Made by a program: the position numbers and the translations under genes. A stretch of 64,000 nucleotides of DNA. It comes from UKL13-2 sp038321965 (GTDB lineage Bacteria; Pseudomonadota; Gammaproteobacteria; Burkholderiales; Usitatibacteraceae). Shown in pieces: positions 6,072 to 15,539 of the stretch (position 1 is its first letter; each line of letters starts with the position of its first letter). The DNA lies in the NCBI GenBank assembly GCA_038321965.1, contig JBBQFL010000004.1, positions 1-64,000 of the forward strand. Direction: 5' to 3'. The notes under the pieces were generated by a model, which ran no database searches, was not told where the DNA came from, and saw only the letters and a list, made by a program, of their open reading frames with translations.

Positions 6072-8391
6072 GAGAGGATTCCTGCTTTGGGGCTGCGCCC
6101 ACATACCGGTGGGTCGTGGCGGTTGTCGACGGTTCTGCGACAGTTAAAGGCTCCAGTTCTGCGCCTTCATTTGTGCGCGCGCTATCCCCCACACCCCCTG
6201 CATATGTGGGCGCGGTGGGCGCACCCCCATTTGCGCCTAGTGCGCCATCATCCGTAATAGATATGTGGGCGCATGTGGGCGCGGTGGGCGCAAGTATCCC
6301 GGCGAACATTCGCCCATCTGTCGTTAGCGTCCAGCGTTGGCGGTATTTGCGGTCGTGGCTCCGGTACTCAAACGGCTCTATTTGCTTCGCACGTTGGCAC
6401 TGGGTCAATATGCGCTTGGTGTCGTCACTGTTGAGCTTCAATGCCCTAAATGCCGGGTCGGCCTTGAGCATGGCAAACACGTTGTTACGTGCGGTTGGCA
6501 TCGGACTGCAATACTCCTCACGCCCTTCGTATTCGTCAATCAGCTTCAACACGGCAATAGCCCGATCATCGTCAGCACGGCTTGTCATCCCGAGTATGTA
6601 GGAACCGTCACCGCCGTTCGCCACCAGTTGAGGCAAGCCAGCGCCAGGCCACTCCAGCGTAAGCGGCTCCCGCATCTTGCCAAAGTTGCTTTTCTGGTGC
6701 TCGAGCGATAGCGTGCCATCCTCATTGCGGGTCATAAAAAGGCGACTGCGGGCACTGTTATGCCAGGCGGTGCTGCCGCTATACGCTTCGCTCCCCTCAG
6801 CCTTGCGTGCCCGACTGGTGTTTTTATCAACGTGTGCCAGCAGCAGCACGGCGCAATTGGTCAGGCGTGCCACCTGTGCCAGCGCCCGCATGAAGGCGCG
6901 CACCTGTCTGCGGTTAATTTCGTCACCACCAAAGGCGTCCGATGCGTTGTCCACCACGACCAGCCCGGCCCCGGTCGATTGCACCAGCTTGCACAACTCG
7001 TCATAGGTCGCGGTCACCTCACCAGCGTTACGGCTGTCAGCTGTGAATAGCTCCGGGTTTTCGGTGCCATCCACGATATGCAACTTGCCGTCGATTGAGC
7101 GCGGGTCAATATTCCATGTCCGGCAAACCCATGCAAGCCGGTGCCTCACGATGCGCGCACTATCCTCCATGCTCACGAATAGAGCGCTGCACCCCACAGT
7201 GTAGACCTCAAATAGCGGCCTGCTCGCTGCTACGCATACGCCTAGCATCAGCGCAACAGTGGATTTTCCTGTGCCACCATGAGCACCCATAAGGGTAACC
7301 ACACCACGAGGCAGGTATCCATCCCAAATGAATTCAGGCGGCGGTGCTGGGTTAGTCAGCACATCAAACACGCAAACCGGTTTCAGCAGTGCCTCAGGCG
7401 GTGCGGGCGCGCGTGCGGCCAGCAGCAGCGCCTCTAGCGCATCGCCACCTTCACGCGCCTTCAAGTCGGCCACGTCCGAATTGCTTTGCCAGCCCTCCGG
7501 CATGGCGGCCACCAGTACTCCCACCTCGCGGGCGATCTTGTCGGCGTCGGACTCCTTGCCCGCGTCAGGGCAGAGAGTCAGCTTCGCAGATGCGTCACGG
7601 GCTAGCAAGGCGGCGGCCACGGTTCGCACTCGGCCCCAACCAAAACACGCGACGGCAGCGTCACCCGTTGCTTGCCAGCACGCCCACGCACTGCCTATAC
7701 CCTCGCAAATAAAAATCACGCCACCCGGCACCACCTCGCCGACTGTGTGCCAGCCTTCGAGCGGTGCACCAGGCATGTTCAATTTGCCGGGCTTGCCTTT
7801 CGCCTTCAAGCGTTTGGCCACATCGGGCGTTGCAATAAATTGCAGGCTCGAAATGGATCGATCGACACGGCGAATTGGAACCACCAGCGCACCGGCCATC
7901 GGCTCACCAGCGATGCGCAACGGGTCACCAGCAGGCAGCACGCGAAGGTCATCGAGCGGCACACCGGCGGCACCTTTGTCTGTGATGTAAGGATGCTCGT
8001 TCGTTGCCTGTTCGCATCGCGCCCAAACATCAGCAGCCTTCGAATTCTCGGCCTGTTTAACGGGCTTTGGCGGCGCTTGTTTTGTTTGGGTAGTGGATGG
8101 GTTAGGGTAGCTTGAATTTGTGCGTTTGCTTGGGTCTTGCCAGCCTTGCTCGTATGCCATTCCGAAAAGTGTTGCCGGTGTCACCGCCCCGGACTCATCA
8201 AACGATTTCCAGGTGGAGCGGCAGTCGTTTTCGTTCACATAGTTTGGGGCAGACGCGCTCCAGTTGTTGAAGTCGGCAAACGCTATCCCAGCGGATTTTG
8301 CCGCCATGCCAGCACGCACCCACACGTCACGGGCGCAAGCCGCGTCAATATGATTGAGCGCATCTAGCGCGCGGCTGACCTCAGAGTCCAT
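6064..8391 (-). CDS. Primase-helicase (PriCT, Toprim, RepA-like AAA ATPase)
   Basis: A 775-residue protein; ATG at 8391 is preferred over a TTG four codons earlier. Domains in order: a PriCT-2-like segment at the N-terminus (SALDALNHIDAACARDVWVR ... FGMAYEQGWQDP), a Toprim-like segment around residues 220-300 (VIFICEGIGSAWACWQATGD, LTLCPDAGKESDADKIA), and a RepA/KaiC-type AAA ATPase with Walker A GAHGGTGKST near residue 370, Walker B LVVVDNASDAFGG, and an arginine-rich sensor region SARSRLFMTRNEDG. Proteins of this build initiate and unwind element DNA in P4-like satellites and small prophages. It is the main replication gene of the element and sits mid-operon behind AlpA. Confidence 0.88.
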   Translation of the reverse strand: MDSEVSRALDALNHIDAACARDVWVRAGMAAKSAGIAFADFNNWSASAPNYVNENDCRSTWKSFDESGAVTPATLFGMAYEQGWQDPSKRTNSSYPNPSTTQTKQAPPKPVKQAENSKAADVWARCEQATNEHPYITDKGAAGVPLDDLRVLPAGDPLRIAGEPMAGALVVPIRRVDRSISSLQFIATPDVAKRLKAKGKPGKLNMPGAPLEGWHTVGEVVPGGVIFICEGIGSAWACWQATGDAAVACFGWGRVRTVAAALLARDASAKLTLCPDAGKESDADKIAREVGVLVAAMPEGWQSNSDVADLKAREGGDALEALLLAARAPAPPEALLKPVCVFDVLTNPAPPPEFIWDGYLPRGVVTLMGAHGGTGKSTVALMLGVCVAASRPLFEVYTVGCSALFVSMEDSARIVRHRLAWVCRTWNIDPRSIDGKLHIVDGTENPELFTADSRNAGEVTATYDELCKLVQSTGAGLVVVDNASDAFGGDEINRRQVRAFMRALAQVARLTNCAVLLLAHVDKNTSRARKAEGSEAYSGSTAWHNSARSRLFMTRNEDGTLSLEHQKSNFGKMREPLTLEWPGAGLPQLVANGGDGSYILGMTSRADDDRAIAVLKLIDEYEGREEYCSPMPTARNNVFAMLKADPAFRALKLNSDDTKRILTQCQRAKQIEPFEYRSHDRKYRQRWTLTTDGRMFAGILAPTAPTCAHISITDDGALGANGGAPTAPTYAGGVGDSARTNEGAELEPLTVAEPSTTATTHRYVGAAPKQESSHG

Positions 8392-8427
8392 CGGCGATCC
8401 CAAACACAGTTCCGATTGTCGCTGTCG

Positions 8428-8739
8428 TCATACGACCGCCTTGGATTGCGCCGCAAGACGGCTTCGCAACTCATCGAATACGGGCATGCTCCACAAAAAG
8501 CCCAATGACCCGCGTGCGAATTCATAGCCGTCCAAGTCGCGCACAATGACGAAGCCGTACGAATCAAGTTCACCGACGTATTGCCGTTGCTTGGTCGCGC
8601 CCGAACGGCAAACGGCCTTCGAAGGATACGGGACAGACCAAAAACCATTGCGCCAGGCGCTTGGCTTTTTGGCGATTTCATTGCGCATCAAACGCAAAAG
8701 ATTCTCTGCCTGAATATCCGCACCAGAACGGTTATCCAT
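8428..8739 (-). CDS. Hypothetical 103-residue element protein
   Basis: The ATG overlaps the stop of the preceding 76-residue gene by 8 nt, so it is translationally coupled. The sequence has a basic N-terminal helix (QAENLLRLMRNEIAKK) and an aromatic beta-type segment (SYGFVIVRDLDGYEFARGSL). No family recognised. Position between AlpA and the primase suggests a replication or copy-control accessory role, as inference only. Confidence 0.7.
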   Translation of the reverse strand: MDNRSGADIQAENLLRLMRNEIAKKPSAWRNGFWSVPYPSKAVCRSGATKQRQYVGELDSYGFVIVRDLDGYEFARGSLGFLWSMPVFDELRSRLAAQSKAVV

Positions 8740-8962
8740 TTTCGCGCACCGACTTTTGAAGCCTCATTTTTGCAAACGCAAGATTCGGAAAACGCAGTTG
8801 CATGGCCTTAACGACATCGCCAGCCCAAACAAAACGACTGCCGTTCTCGCGGATCATGTGGGGCACGTGATAGCGCTCGATGAGGGCACCGCGGTCCTCG
8901 CCAAGGGCGTTTTCGGCATCTGCCACCAGTAGCTGAAAATCAATAGGGGGTAAATTATGCAT
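8732..8962 (-). CDS. Hypothetical 76-residue element protein
   Basis: ATG at 8962 overlaps the end of the preceding 259-residue gene and has a GGGGGTGG run upstream. The sequence (IDFQLLVADAENALGEDRGA ... YHVPHMIRENGSRFVWAGD ... AMQLRFPNLAFAKMRL) suggests a compact alpha-beta or HTH-like fold but matches nothing I can name. It belongs to the coupled AlpA-to-primase operon. Confidence 0.7.
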   Translation of the reverse strand: MHNLPPIDFQLLVADAENALGEDRGALIERYHVPHMIRENGSRFVWAGDVVKAMQLRFPNLAFAKMRLQKSVRENG

Positions 8963-9734
8963 CTGCCACCCCCTGCGATCCGTCACGGGCGAAAGCTTCC
9001 TCCTGCAGCAATATTGCAGCGTCCCTTGCCGCCGTTGTGGGGTTCTTGTGGTCCCAGACCAGCTCGCCAGTAACGCTGAGGATCGGGGGAGCCAGGTTGA
9101 AGCCAGCCAGCGGCACCGAGAGCTTTTCGCACCAATCAATCAGGCGCTTCGAAACTTGGTCGCGCGTCAGTGCAGCCAAAGCCATGGCATCAAGGTCCGC
9201 GATTGCGTCAGCAATACTCTCGCGGGTGCTGGTGACCTCAGCGACGTTCGTCACCAAAATTGTTTCACGTTGACCGAAAATGTTGCGCTGGCTACGGTAT
9301 CCGCTGACCGCAATTTTGTTGCGTACGTTGTCGGCCAATTGATCGAAGGCAAAACGAAAATCAGCCAATCGCGAATCGGCGCCGTCGCGCAGCTCCCTTT
9401 CGATTTCAAGGCACTGGGTTGTTGACGAAGTTTCTATCGCAAGGGCAGCTGCAGCCATAGCGGCGTACTTGAGGCGCGCCGCAATCAATTCGCGGCTCAC
9501 CGAATCAACGTGCGCTACTGCAGCGGCGCAATTTTTTCCAGCGATAGCGATTGCAGCTTTATGGGAGCCAGGAATAGCGCCAAGTTTAGCGATCAGCTCG
9601 CGGCGTTTTTCAATGTCGCGCGCCTGTTCGCGCTCGTCGACGCCCTTCACCTCTGGCAATGCCAAAACTTTTTCGAGTTGCGCTTTGCCTTCGGGTGAAA
9701 GTTTCAAATCACGGATAAGGTCGGCAATTTTCAT
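8955..9734 (-). CDS. Hypothetical coiled-coil protein of the replication operon
   Basis: A 259-residue, strongly helical, alanine- and charge-rich protein (EREQARDIEKRRELIAKLGA, SRELIAARLKYAAMAAAALA) with long predicted coiled coils in residues 1-140. No catalytic motif is seen. Its ATG overlaps the alpA stop (ATGA) and its stop overlaps the next start, so it is the second cistron of a tightly coupled operon. Function unknown. Confidence 0.75.
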   Translation of the reverse strand: MKIADLIRDLKLSPEGKAQLEKVLALPEVKGVDEREQARDIEKRRELIAKLGAIPGSHKAAIAIAGKNCAAAVAHVDSVSRELIAARLKYAAMAAAALAIETSSTTQCLEIERELRDGADSRLADFRFAFDQLADNVRNKIAVSGYRSQRNIFGQRETILVTNVAEVTSTRESIADAIADLDAMALAALTRDQVSKRLIDWCEKLSVPLAGFNLAPPILSVTGELVWDHKNPTTAARDAAILLQEEAFARDGSQGVADA

Positions 9735-10012
9735 GATGCGGTCGCCACTTTTCTGGAGGCGGTGCCGCTGACGGCAGCATCAGACTGCCATGTTCCGTCC
9801 ACCAACTTTTGAATATCAGAGGCTTTCCAGACAGTAACGCGGTCGCTCAGCTTGATTGGCTTTGGATATCGGCCACTTGCAACGCCGCTCCACCAAGCAG
9901 AATCAGAGATTGGAATAATTGCGGCCACCGGCGGAACAGCTTTTGGTCGACCGGTAATTTGATGCAACCGAAGATAGCAGTCGGTTACTGGGGTGGTTGG
10001 AAGTACGGACAT
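9731..10012 (-). CDS. AlpA-family regulator leading the replication operon
   Basis: A 93-residue AlpA/excisionase-type winged HTH protein: YLRLHQITGRP, then SDSAWWSGVASGRYPKPIKL and VTVWKASDIQKLVDG, the usual recognition helix and beta-wing. AlpA in satellites and prophages activates excision or element genes. AAGGAG lies 7 nt upstream of the ATG. It is transcribed divergently from a second, different AlpA at 10218; both may act on the 205-bp region between them. It is the first of at least five overlapping genes ending with the primase. Confidence 0.85.
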   Translation of the reverse strand: MSVLPTTPVTDCYLRLHQITGRPKAVPPVAAIIPISDSAWWSGVASGRYPKPIKLSDRVTVWKASDIQKLVDGTWQSDAAVSGTASRKVATAS

Positions 10013-10217
10013 TTATGGCTCCTTAGGAAGCACAACACAGCAAAATGCCGTGCTATTGCGTCGCTTAAGAATTGCCGATCTCCCGACCCCCGTGAAAAGA
10101 TTCCGCGAATTTTGTTCATTTTGCGGAATCTTTTTTTTAAGGCGTTGAGCGGCCGCACCATTCCGATGGTTACCGCATTGCGACGGGCAATTCGGAACTA
10201 AAAAAGATGGGTGCGAA
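10013..10217. promoter_or_regulatory. Divergent control region between two alpA genes, with a 12-bp dyad
   Basis: The 205-bp intergenic region separates two divergent AlpA genes. It contains a perfect 12-bp inverted repeat, AAAAGATTCCGC (10095-10106) and GCGGAATCTTTT (10123-10134), separated by 16 AT-rich bases. On the plus strand the right arm runs into eight T residues, as in an intrinsic terminator, but no plus-strand gene lies upstream, so an operator or leader attenuator is as likely. This is the probable switch between the replication operon (left) and the tape-measure operon (right). Confidence 0.6.
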
Positions 10218-10433
10218 ATGATCGAAAAAGCGATTTATCGTCTGCCTGACATTCTGACGATTACCGGCCTTAGACGAACCACAATCTATGCCGAAATGGC
10301 AAAGGGCAGCTTTCCGTCTCCGGTATCCCTTACTGCAAGCGGACGCGCCATTGGTTGGACGCGCGATGCAGTTGACCATTGGCTGAAAAAGCGCGTTACG
10401 CGCGGCGGCGGCGACACACAAGGGGTCGCATAA
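10218..10433 (+). CDS. AlpA-family regulator overlapping the tape-measure gene
   Basis: A 71-residue AlpA-type HTH protein: IYRLPDILTITGLRRTTIYA, EMAKGSFPSPVSLTASGRAI, GWTRDAVDHWLKKR. This is a textbook match to the short AlpA form. Its stop and the tape-measure start overlap as TAATG, so the two are translated together, which is an odd pairing of a regulator with a tail morphogenesis gene. It may set the level or timing of tape-measure production. Confidence 0.88.
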   Translation: MIEKAIYRLPDILTITGLRRTTIYAEMAKGSFPSPVSLTASGRAIGWTRDAVDHWLKKRVTRGGGDTQGVA

Positions 10434-13400
10434 TGTCTTCGCTCGGCTCCCTTGTTGTTTCGTTAGCCATGAATACCGCCGAATTCACCGCGGGCACAGA
10501 CAGAGCCACGTTCACCGCTGCGAAAGCTGCCGCCAGCATTGATCGTTCATTTAGGGACGCAGAAAACAGCGTAACCAATGCGATGAAGGGTGTCGCCGTT
10601 GCGCTTGTTGCCGGATTCACCATCACGGCGTTGAAAGACACGTTTGATGACTTGGTGAAATTCCGAAGCGCGCTGGAAAAAATGTCCGAAGTAACGGGCG
10701 CGTCCGTCGCCAGCCTGTCGATTCTCGGCCAAGGCGCGCGGCTTGCTGGTACGGATATGGGGACCGTAGAAGCCGCAATTGTGAAAATGGTCAAAGGGCT
10801 TTCTGAGGCAGACCCGGCAAGCAAAAACGCTGGTCGGGCGTTGGAGTATCTGGGCGTGAGCAGCCGCACGGCCAGCGGCCAACTGAAAGACCCTGGCGAA
10901 ATCATGCTCGATATTGCCAAGAAAATGGGGCAGATGGAGGATGGCGCGAACAAGACGGCGATTGCCACGGTGTTATGGGGCAAAGCTGGCGCGCAAATGT
11001 TGCCGACGTTGAAAGCGCTTGCAGAAAACGGCGACCTGGTTTCCAAAGTATCCGCGCAACAAGCGAAAGAGTCGGAAAACTACGAGAGAGCGCTGGTGCG
11101 TCTGAGCGCTGCGCAAAGCGTTGTGGGCAAAACGATCTTGGGCGAAATGATTGTCCCCATGACGACGCTCATCCAAATGATGACGCAGGCGGTGACAAGC
11201 ACGGAAAGTCTGGGTTATGCAGTGAAAGGCTTGTCGAGAAGCGGCGAGCTGACGACTTGGGCAGAGAAGGCTGGGGGCGCAATTGCATCCGTTGTGGATT
11301 TCGCGCTGCTGCTAAAAAATACTTTTCTGGCGCTCGGTTCGTCAGTTGCCGTCGTTTTTTCCGATATAGCCACGGTCGCCCTTGCGCCGCTCGCGTTGCT
11401 AACCGGAAATTTGGGGTCGTTGCTTGACTTGCGAAATTCCGTGTTGGAAAAGGCAAATGCGAATTGGGCCACGCTGTTGGACCAAAACACCAACAAGACG
11501 CGCGAAACATACGAGGAACAACTCAAGATAAATAAGCTGATCGCGCAAGCGCAAGCCGGTTCGTTCGATGATCAGGTGACGCGTGCAACCAATGCTGCGA
11601 AAAGGCTTGAAGCGGTATTTGTCATTAATGACCCCAAGGACAAAAAGGACAAAATTGACGCGCTGCAAAAAGCATACGACCAAGAAATATTGTCGTTAGA
11701 GCAGAAAGGCGATCAGCTCGCAAAACATCTGGAGCTAGGCCGCGCGCTGACGGAAAGTGAAAAGGCTTACGCCAATTTGCTGGCAGGTCGATATGACAAA
11801 TATAGCGAGATGCAAAAAGAGGAATTGAAACAGCAGATTTTGTTCAACAAAAGCAAAGAAGAGGAAATTCGACTCATCGCCGTGGCCGTATCCATGCTCG
11901 ATCAGTATTTGAAGGGCACCGAAGCGGTCAATGCAGTTAGAGAAAAATCCTTATCGCTTGCTCGTGACATGGAATCGTCGGTTGCAGATTCAATCGCACA
12001 AGCCAAGTTTGATTTGGAAATGATCGGCAAGAGCCAGATTGAAATTGCCAAATTAACGGAAATTCGCAAAATTGATTTGCAGATTCGCAAACAACTTGAG
12101 GCGCTTCCAACCGATGAATTTGGAGTTTATGACGTTGACGCATTTAATCGCATTCTGGCCGCAGGCAAGGCGGCGAAAGATGCGTTGCCTATCTATATCG
12201 AACAGACTGCCGCGCTCAAACAACAGATTAGCCTTTGGGATTCCGTATCGAGTCACGCGGGTAACTTCTTCGCCGACCTGATTCTCAATGGCAAATCGGC
12301 ATTCGACTCGCTCAAGTCGGCGCTGAAATCCTTCGCTGCTGAAATCCTCGCGTTCTTTGCGAAAAAGTACGTTCTCGAAATGATCGCGGGCGGCGCATTC
12401 GGCGCGTCAACAACGGCGGCGACGGCCGCAACTGGTTTGCTCAATACGCAAAACTCGTCGGTCCTGGGAACAGTAGTCAGCGGTGCAAGTTCTTGGCTGG
12501 GTTCGGCTGCTGGCGGCGGCGCAGTAACCGGAGGCTTTACCAGCGGTATCGCTGCAGGCTGGGCAGGCTCACCGTATGCCGGTGCTGGAGCGCTGGCAGA
12601 CCTTGGCGGTATTGTTGGGCAAGCGGCGAATTTTCTAGTTACGAATCCTATCGGCTGGATCGCCTTGGCGGCAATCGCAGCGTACGCAGTATTCGCGCAA
12701 AAAGCTGGTGGTCCGAAAACGTCAGGGACCGGCGTCGCAACTGTTGGCACTGACGGCACTGTTTCCAGCGGCGTCAATGCCGACGGCGAACGGTTCTACA
12801 ACACCGACGACAAATCACTCGACGCGATGGTCCAGAAAATCGTCACGGCGACCGCTACGTCGTTTGCTGAATTGTTAAAGCGATTTGGCGGCACCAGCGG
12901 CACGGTGAAATTTACCGAAAGCACGGACACGGACCCGAAGGGCACCGCGTCGAATCGTGTCGCGCAACAAGTGTTTGTTGATGGCGTTAAGATTTTTCAA
13001 CAAACGATGGAAAACCTGGGCCGCGACGGCGCGAAAGTCGGGCCTGAATTGCAACTACAGGCAGAACGCGCACTGGTCGCCGCGTTAAAGGCGTCGAAGT
13101 TGCCTGACGATATGGCGAAATTGTTTGCTGGCGTCGCTGCGGAAACGCTGACGCAACCGGAATTTGACGCGCTAATGAAACGCGCAATGGATTTGCAAAT
13201 AGTGCTCGACGTTGTTGCGACTAAAACGCTTCCAGGTTTTTCGGTCGCCGTCGCCGTAGCAATGAAAGGTTCGGCTGAAACCATAGGGCAAACCGCTGTC
13301 CGGGTGGGTAATCAATGGCTTGCGTTAAACAATGTATTCGCATCTAGCGACGACAAGATTACATCGGCGCAGACAGCAATACAGGGCGCTTTCGATAGCA

Positions 13401-14164
13401 TCGGCGTTGGCGTACCGGCGAGCGCGGACGCATTCAAGGCGTTGATTGGCAGCGTTGATCTATCGACGGAAAGCGGTCGCAAATTATTTGACGTTCTCTC
13501 CCTGGTCGCGCCGACTTTCAAACTGGTGTCAGACGCGGCGGGCGTGGCGCTCAATAATCTCAATGCCGCCATAGGCTCGCGCAATACTGCCTTCGCCAGG
13601 CAGACAACGCTCGATGAGCGGAACAGCGTCGCGCGTGACTTCGCAACGGCAACCGGTCAGACGTTTGGCGAGGAATTGCTGGCACAGATGGCGCTTAGTC
13701 CTGAGACGTTCAAAGGCCTGAGCATTGAATCTGAAAAATTGCTGACTAAGTTTTTGGGCCTGCAAACGACGCTTGAGAATTACGACAAGCAGGTTAACAA
13801 GTCAGGCTCGACAAACGCGGTTATCTCTGGCGGCTCTGTGTCCGGTCCGCCGCCGCCGCCTGGCAGCGTTTGGGACGGCTCGCAATGGATTCAACCTGGC
13901 GGCAATACGCGCGGCGGGCCTGCTGTTGTAACGCCGACCGCGCCGCCGGTAGTATTGCCGCCGACGGTTCCGGTCGTGCCTCTCACGACAGCGACCGCAG
14001 TCAGCACGGACCCGCATACCGCTGCGATTCAACAGGTGCAAGCGCAAGTCGCGCAATTGGAATCTTTTCTCGCACGGGCCGCTGACAACACGAAACGCAC
14101 CGCCGACATTCTGCTGCGCGTGACCAACAACGGCAATTCGATATTTACGACGGTGGCGACATGA
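10433..14164 (+). CDS. Phage tail tape-measure protein
   Basis: A 1243-residue protein. The N-terminus (SSLGSLVVSLAMNTAEFTAG then coiled-coil with a hydrophobic helix GVAVALVAGFTITALK) is typical of lambdoid tape-measure proteins. Long coiled coils fill residues 380-620. A glycine/alanine-rich hydrophobic region (about 650-780, with segments such as NPIGWIALAAIAAYAVFAQ) is the usual membrane-passage part. A proline-rich linker (PPPPPGSVWDG) precedes a short C-terminal coiled coil. In tailed phages this protein sets tail length and helps DNA cross the membrane. No other tail gene is present in the element. Upstream start codons are ignored: ATG at 10433 overlaps the alpA stop and follows AAGGGG. 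Confidence 0.9.
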   Translation: MSSLGSLVVSLAMNTAEFTAGTDRATFTAAKAAASIDRSFRDAENSVTNAMKGVAVALVAGFTITALKDTFDDLVKFRSALEKMSEVTGASVASLSILGQGARLAGTDMGTVEAAIVKMVKGLSEADPASKNAGRALEYLGVSSRTASGQLKDPGEIMLDIAKKMGQMEDGANKTAIATVLWGKAGAQMLPTLKALAENGDLVSKVSAQQAKESENYERALVRLSAAQSVVGKTILGEMIVPMTTLIQMMTQAVTSTESLGYAVKGLSRSGELTTWAEKAGGAIASVVDFALLLKNTFLALGSSVAVVFSDIATVALAPLALLTGNLGSLLDLRNSVLEKANANWATLLDQNTNKTRETYEEQLKINKLIAQAQAGSFDDQVTRATNAAKRLEAVFVINDPKDKKDKIDALQKAYDQEILSLEQKGDQLAKHLELGRALTESEKAYANLLAGRYDKYSEMQKEELKQQILFNKSKEEEIRLIAVAVSMLDQYLKGTEAVNAVREKSLSLARDMESSVADSIAQAKFDLEMIGKSQIEIAKLTEIRKIDLQIRKQLEALPTDEFGVYDVDAFNRILAAGKAAKDALPIYIEQTAALKQQISLWDSVSSHAGNFFADLILNGKSAFDSLKSALKSFAAEILAFFAKKYVLEMIAGGAFGASTTAATAATGLLNTQNSSVLGTVVSGASSWLGSAAGGGAVTGGFTSGIAAGWAGSPYAGAGALADLGGIVGQAANFLVTNPIGWIALAAIAAYAVFAQKAGGPKTSGTGVATVGTDGTVSSGVNADGERFYNTDDKSLDAMVQKIVTATATSFAELLKRFGGTSGTVKFTESTDTDPKGTASNRVAQQVFVDGVKIFQQTMENLGRDGAKVGPELQLQAERALVAALKASKLPDDMAKLFAGVAAETLTQPEFDALMKRAMDLQIVLDVVATKTLPGFSVAVAVAMKGSAETIGQTAVRVGNQWLALNNVFASSDDKITSAQTAIQGAFDSIGVGVPASADAFKALIGSVDLSTESGRKLFDVLSLVAPTFKLVSDAAGVALNNLNAAIGSRNTAFARQTTLDERNSVARDFATATGQTFGEELLAQMALSPETFKGLSIESEKLLTKFLGLQTTLENYDKQVNKSGSTNAVISGGSVSGPPPPPGSVWDGSQWIQPGGNTRGGPAVVTPTAPPVVLPPTVPVVPLTTATAVSTDPHTAAIQQVQAQVAQLESFLARAADNTKRTADILLRVTNNGNSIFTTVAT

Positions 14165-14478
14165 TAGAAGATTCCCCGCAGTCCGAAGGGCCGTCGCAAG
14201 CAATCAAAATAGTCGATGACGCGCTTAGGCTTGCAGCGAAAGAGTCTGCCGCTATTTGCTTTCCCCTGATTGCCAGCAACCGTGCGCCTCAATGGGTTTG
14301 GAAGCTAGCGAAGCAACTGAAAACTGTTGAAGGCTTGTCCGCGCTAACAAAGGGGCGGCGAATCGTTGATCCAGCCTTTGACGGCATCGTGGTCATTTTG
14401 GAACCAAACTATATTTTCAATAGGCACCTGGTCGATTTGCGAGCGCTTCGCAATCGGGTCGGTCGTGTCGCTGGCTGA
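14161..14478 (+). CDS. Hypothetical 105-residue protein behind the tape measure
   Basis: The ATG overlaps the tape-measure stop (ATGATAG), implying coupling. The protein has a helical N-terminus (QAIKIVDDALRLAAKESAA), a WVWKLAKQLKTVEGL segment and a basic end. No family is recognised. In siphophages the gene after the tape measure is often a tail-tip component, but this sequence does not look like one I know. Confidence 0.65.
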   Translation: MIEDSPQSEGPSQAIKIVDDALRLAAKESAAICFPLIASNRAPQWVWKLAKQLKTVEGLSALTKGRRIVDPAFDGIVVILEPNYIFNRHLVDLRALRNRVGRVAG

Positions 14479-14515
14479 GAATATTTACGCTGGCACTTGC
14501 CGCATAAGGAAAACC

Positions 14516-15448
14516 ATGACACATCCATTGGTCGCCGCCGAGTTTGCGACAATTCCCTGGGCGCTGATGCCTGAACGCCTGAACGCATACGCTCGAATTC
14601 TGAGGCGCCGCGAGGCCGGGCTGCCGGTCGCAAGGGGCGACAACCAACCAAGGCAACGTGTTTCAGCCTGGGACGCCCGCAAAGCGCCGTCGCAGAAAGC
14701 GCAGGCGCAAAAGCATGCCACTGGCGGTATTGCCGTCCTGCCGCTCTACGGCACAATCATGCAGCGCGCAAATATGATGACGGACTTTTGTGGTGGCACC
14801 AGCACCCAGCAATTTACGCAAGCATTCCGCGACGCGTTGGCCGACAACACCATCGGCAGCATCCTGATCGATATCGATTCCCCCGGCGGCAGTGTTTACG
14901 GCGTGGGCGAATTGGCCGACGAGATTTATCAAGCACGCGGAAAAAAATCAATCGTCGCCTACTCAAACAGCCTGGCGGCGAGCGCGGCATATTGGGTCGG
15001 CGCGGCGTGCTCGGAGTTCTACGTCACGCCCGGCGGTGAAGTCGGCTCGATTGGCGTCTGGATGGCTCACGAGGACTATTCGAAGGCAATGGACGAGCAA
15101 GGCGTCGCCACAACGCTCATTTCAGCCGGTGAATTCAAGACTGAGGGCAACCCGTACCAGCCATTGCCGGACGACGCCAAAGCGTTTATGCAAAGCCGGG
15201 TCGATGATTATTACAACGCATTTACGAAGGGCGTTGCTAAAGGGCGCGGCGTCGGTATCGGTGCGGTTCGCGGCGGCATGGGTCAAGGCCGAGTGCTCGG
15301 CGCTGATGCTGCGCTTGCCGAAAAGATGGTCGACGGAATCGCAACGCTCGACGAAGTAGTCAAAAAGATGCAGAAAAATATCACTCAAACCCGCGTCGGC
15401 GCTTCTCGTCTGGCGCAAGCGCAAAACGAATTGAAAATTTTGGGCTGA
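14516..15448 (+). CDS. S49 (SppA/ClpP-like) serine peptidase, phage head-maturation type
   Basis: A 310-residue protein, ATG at 14516 with AAGGA upstream; longer in-frame starts lie inside the previous gene. After a 75-residue leader the S49 fold begins (GGIAVLPLYGTIMQRANMM). Conserved marks are IGSILIDIDSPGGSVYGVGE, the nucleophile region SNSLAASAAYWVGAACSEFY, and the basic catalytic region SIGVWMAHEDYSKAMDEQG. Phage members cut capsid or scaffold proteins and normally lie next to portal and capsid genes. Here it follows the tape measure with neither present. It could process the tape measure itself or a helper phage protein; that is inference. It is the last plus-strand gene and converges on the 190-residue gene. 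Confidence 0.88.
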   Translation: MTHPLVAAEFATIPWALMPERLNAYARILRRREAGLPVARGDNQPRQRVSAWDARKAPSQKAQAQKHATGGIAVLPLYGTIMQRANMMTDFCGGTSTQQFTQAFRDALADNTIGSILIDIDSPGGSVYGVGELADEIYQARGKKSIVAYSNSLAASAAYWVGAACSEFYVTPGGEVGSIGVWMAHEDYSKAMDEQGVATTLISAGEFKTEGNPYQPLPDDAKAFMQSRVDDYYNAFTKGVAKGRGVGIGAVRGGMGQGRVLGADAALAEKMVDGIATLDEVVKKMQKNITQTRVGASRLAQAQNELKILG

Positions 15449-15539
15449 TGCACAAGCCCGCACGCGTCGGCATCCATTGATCGCCGGTGTGACCGCCACG
15501 TCCGCCGCGCTCCCCCGACAGGCAATCGATTCAGCGGAA

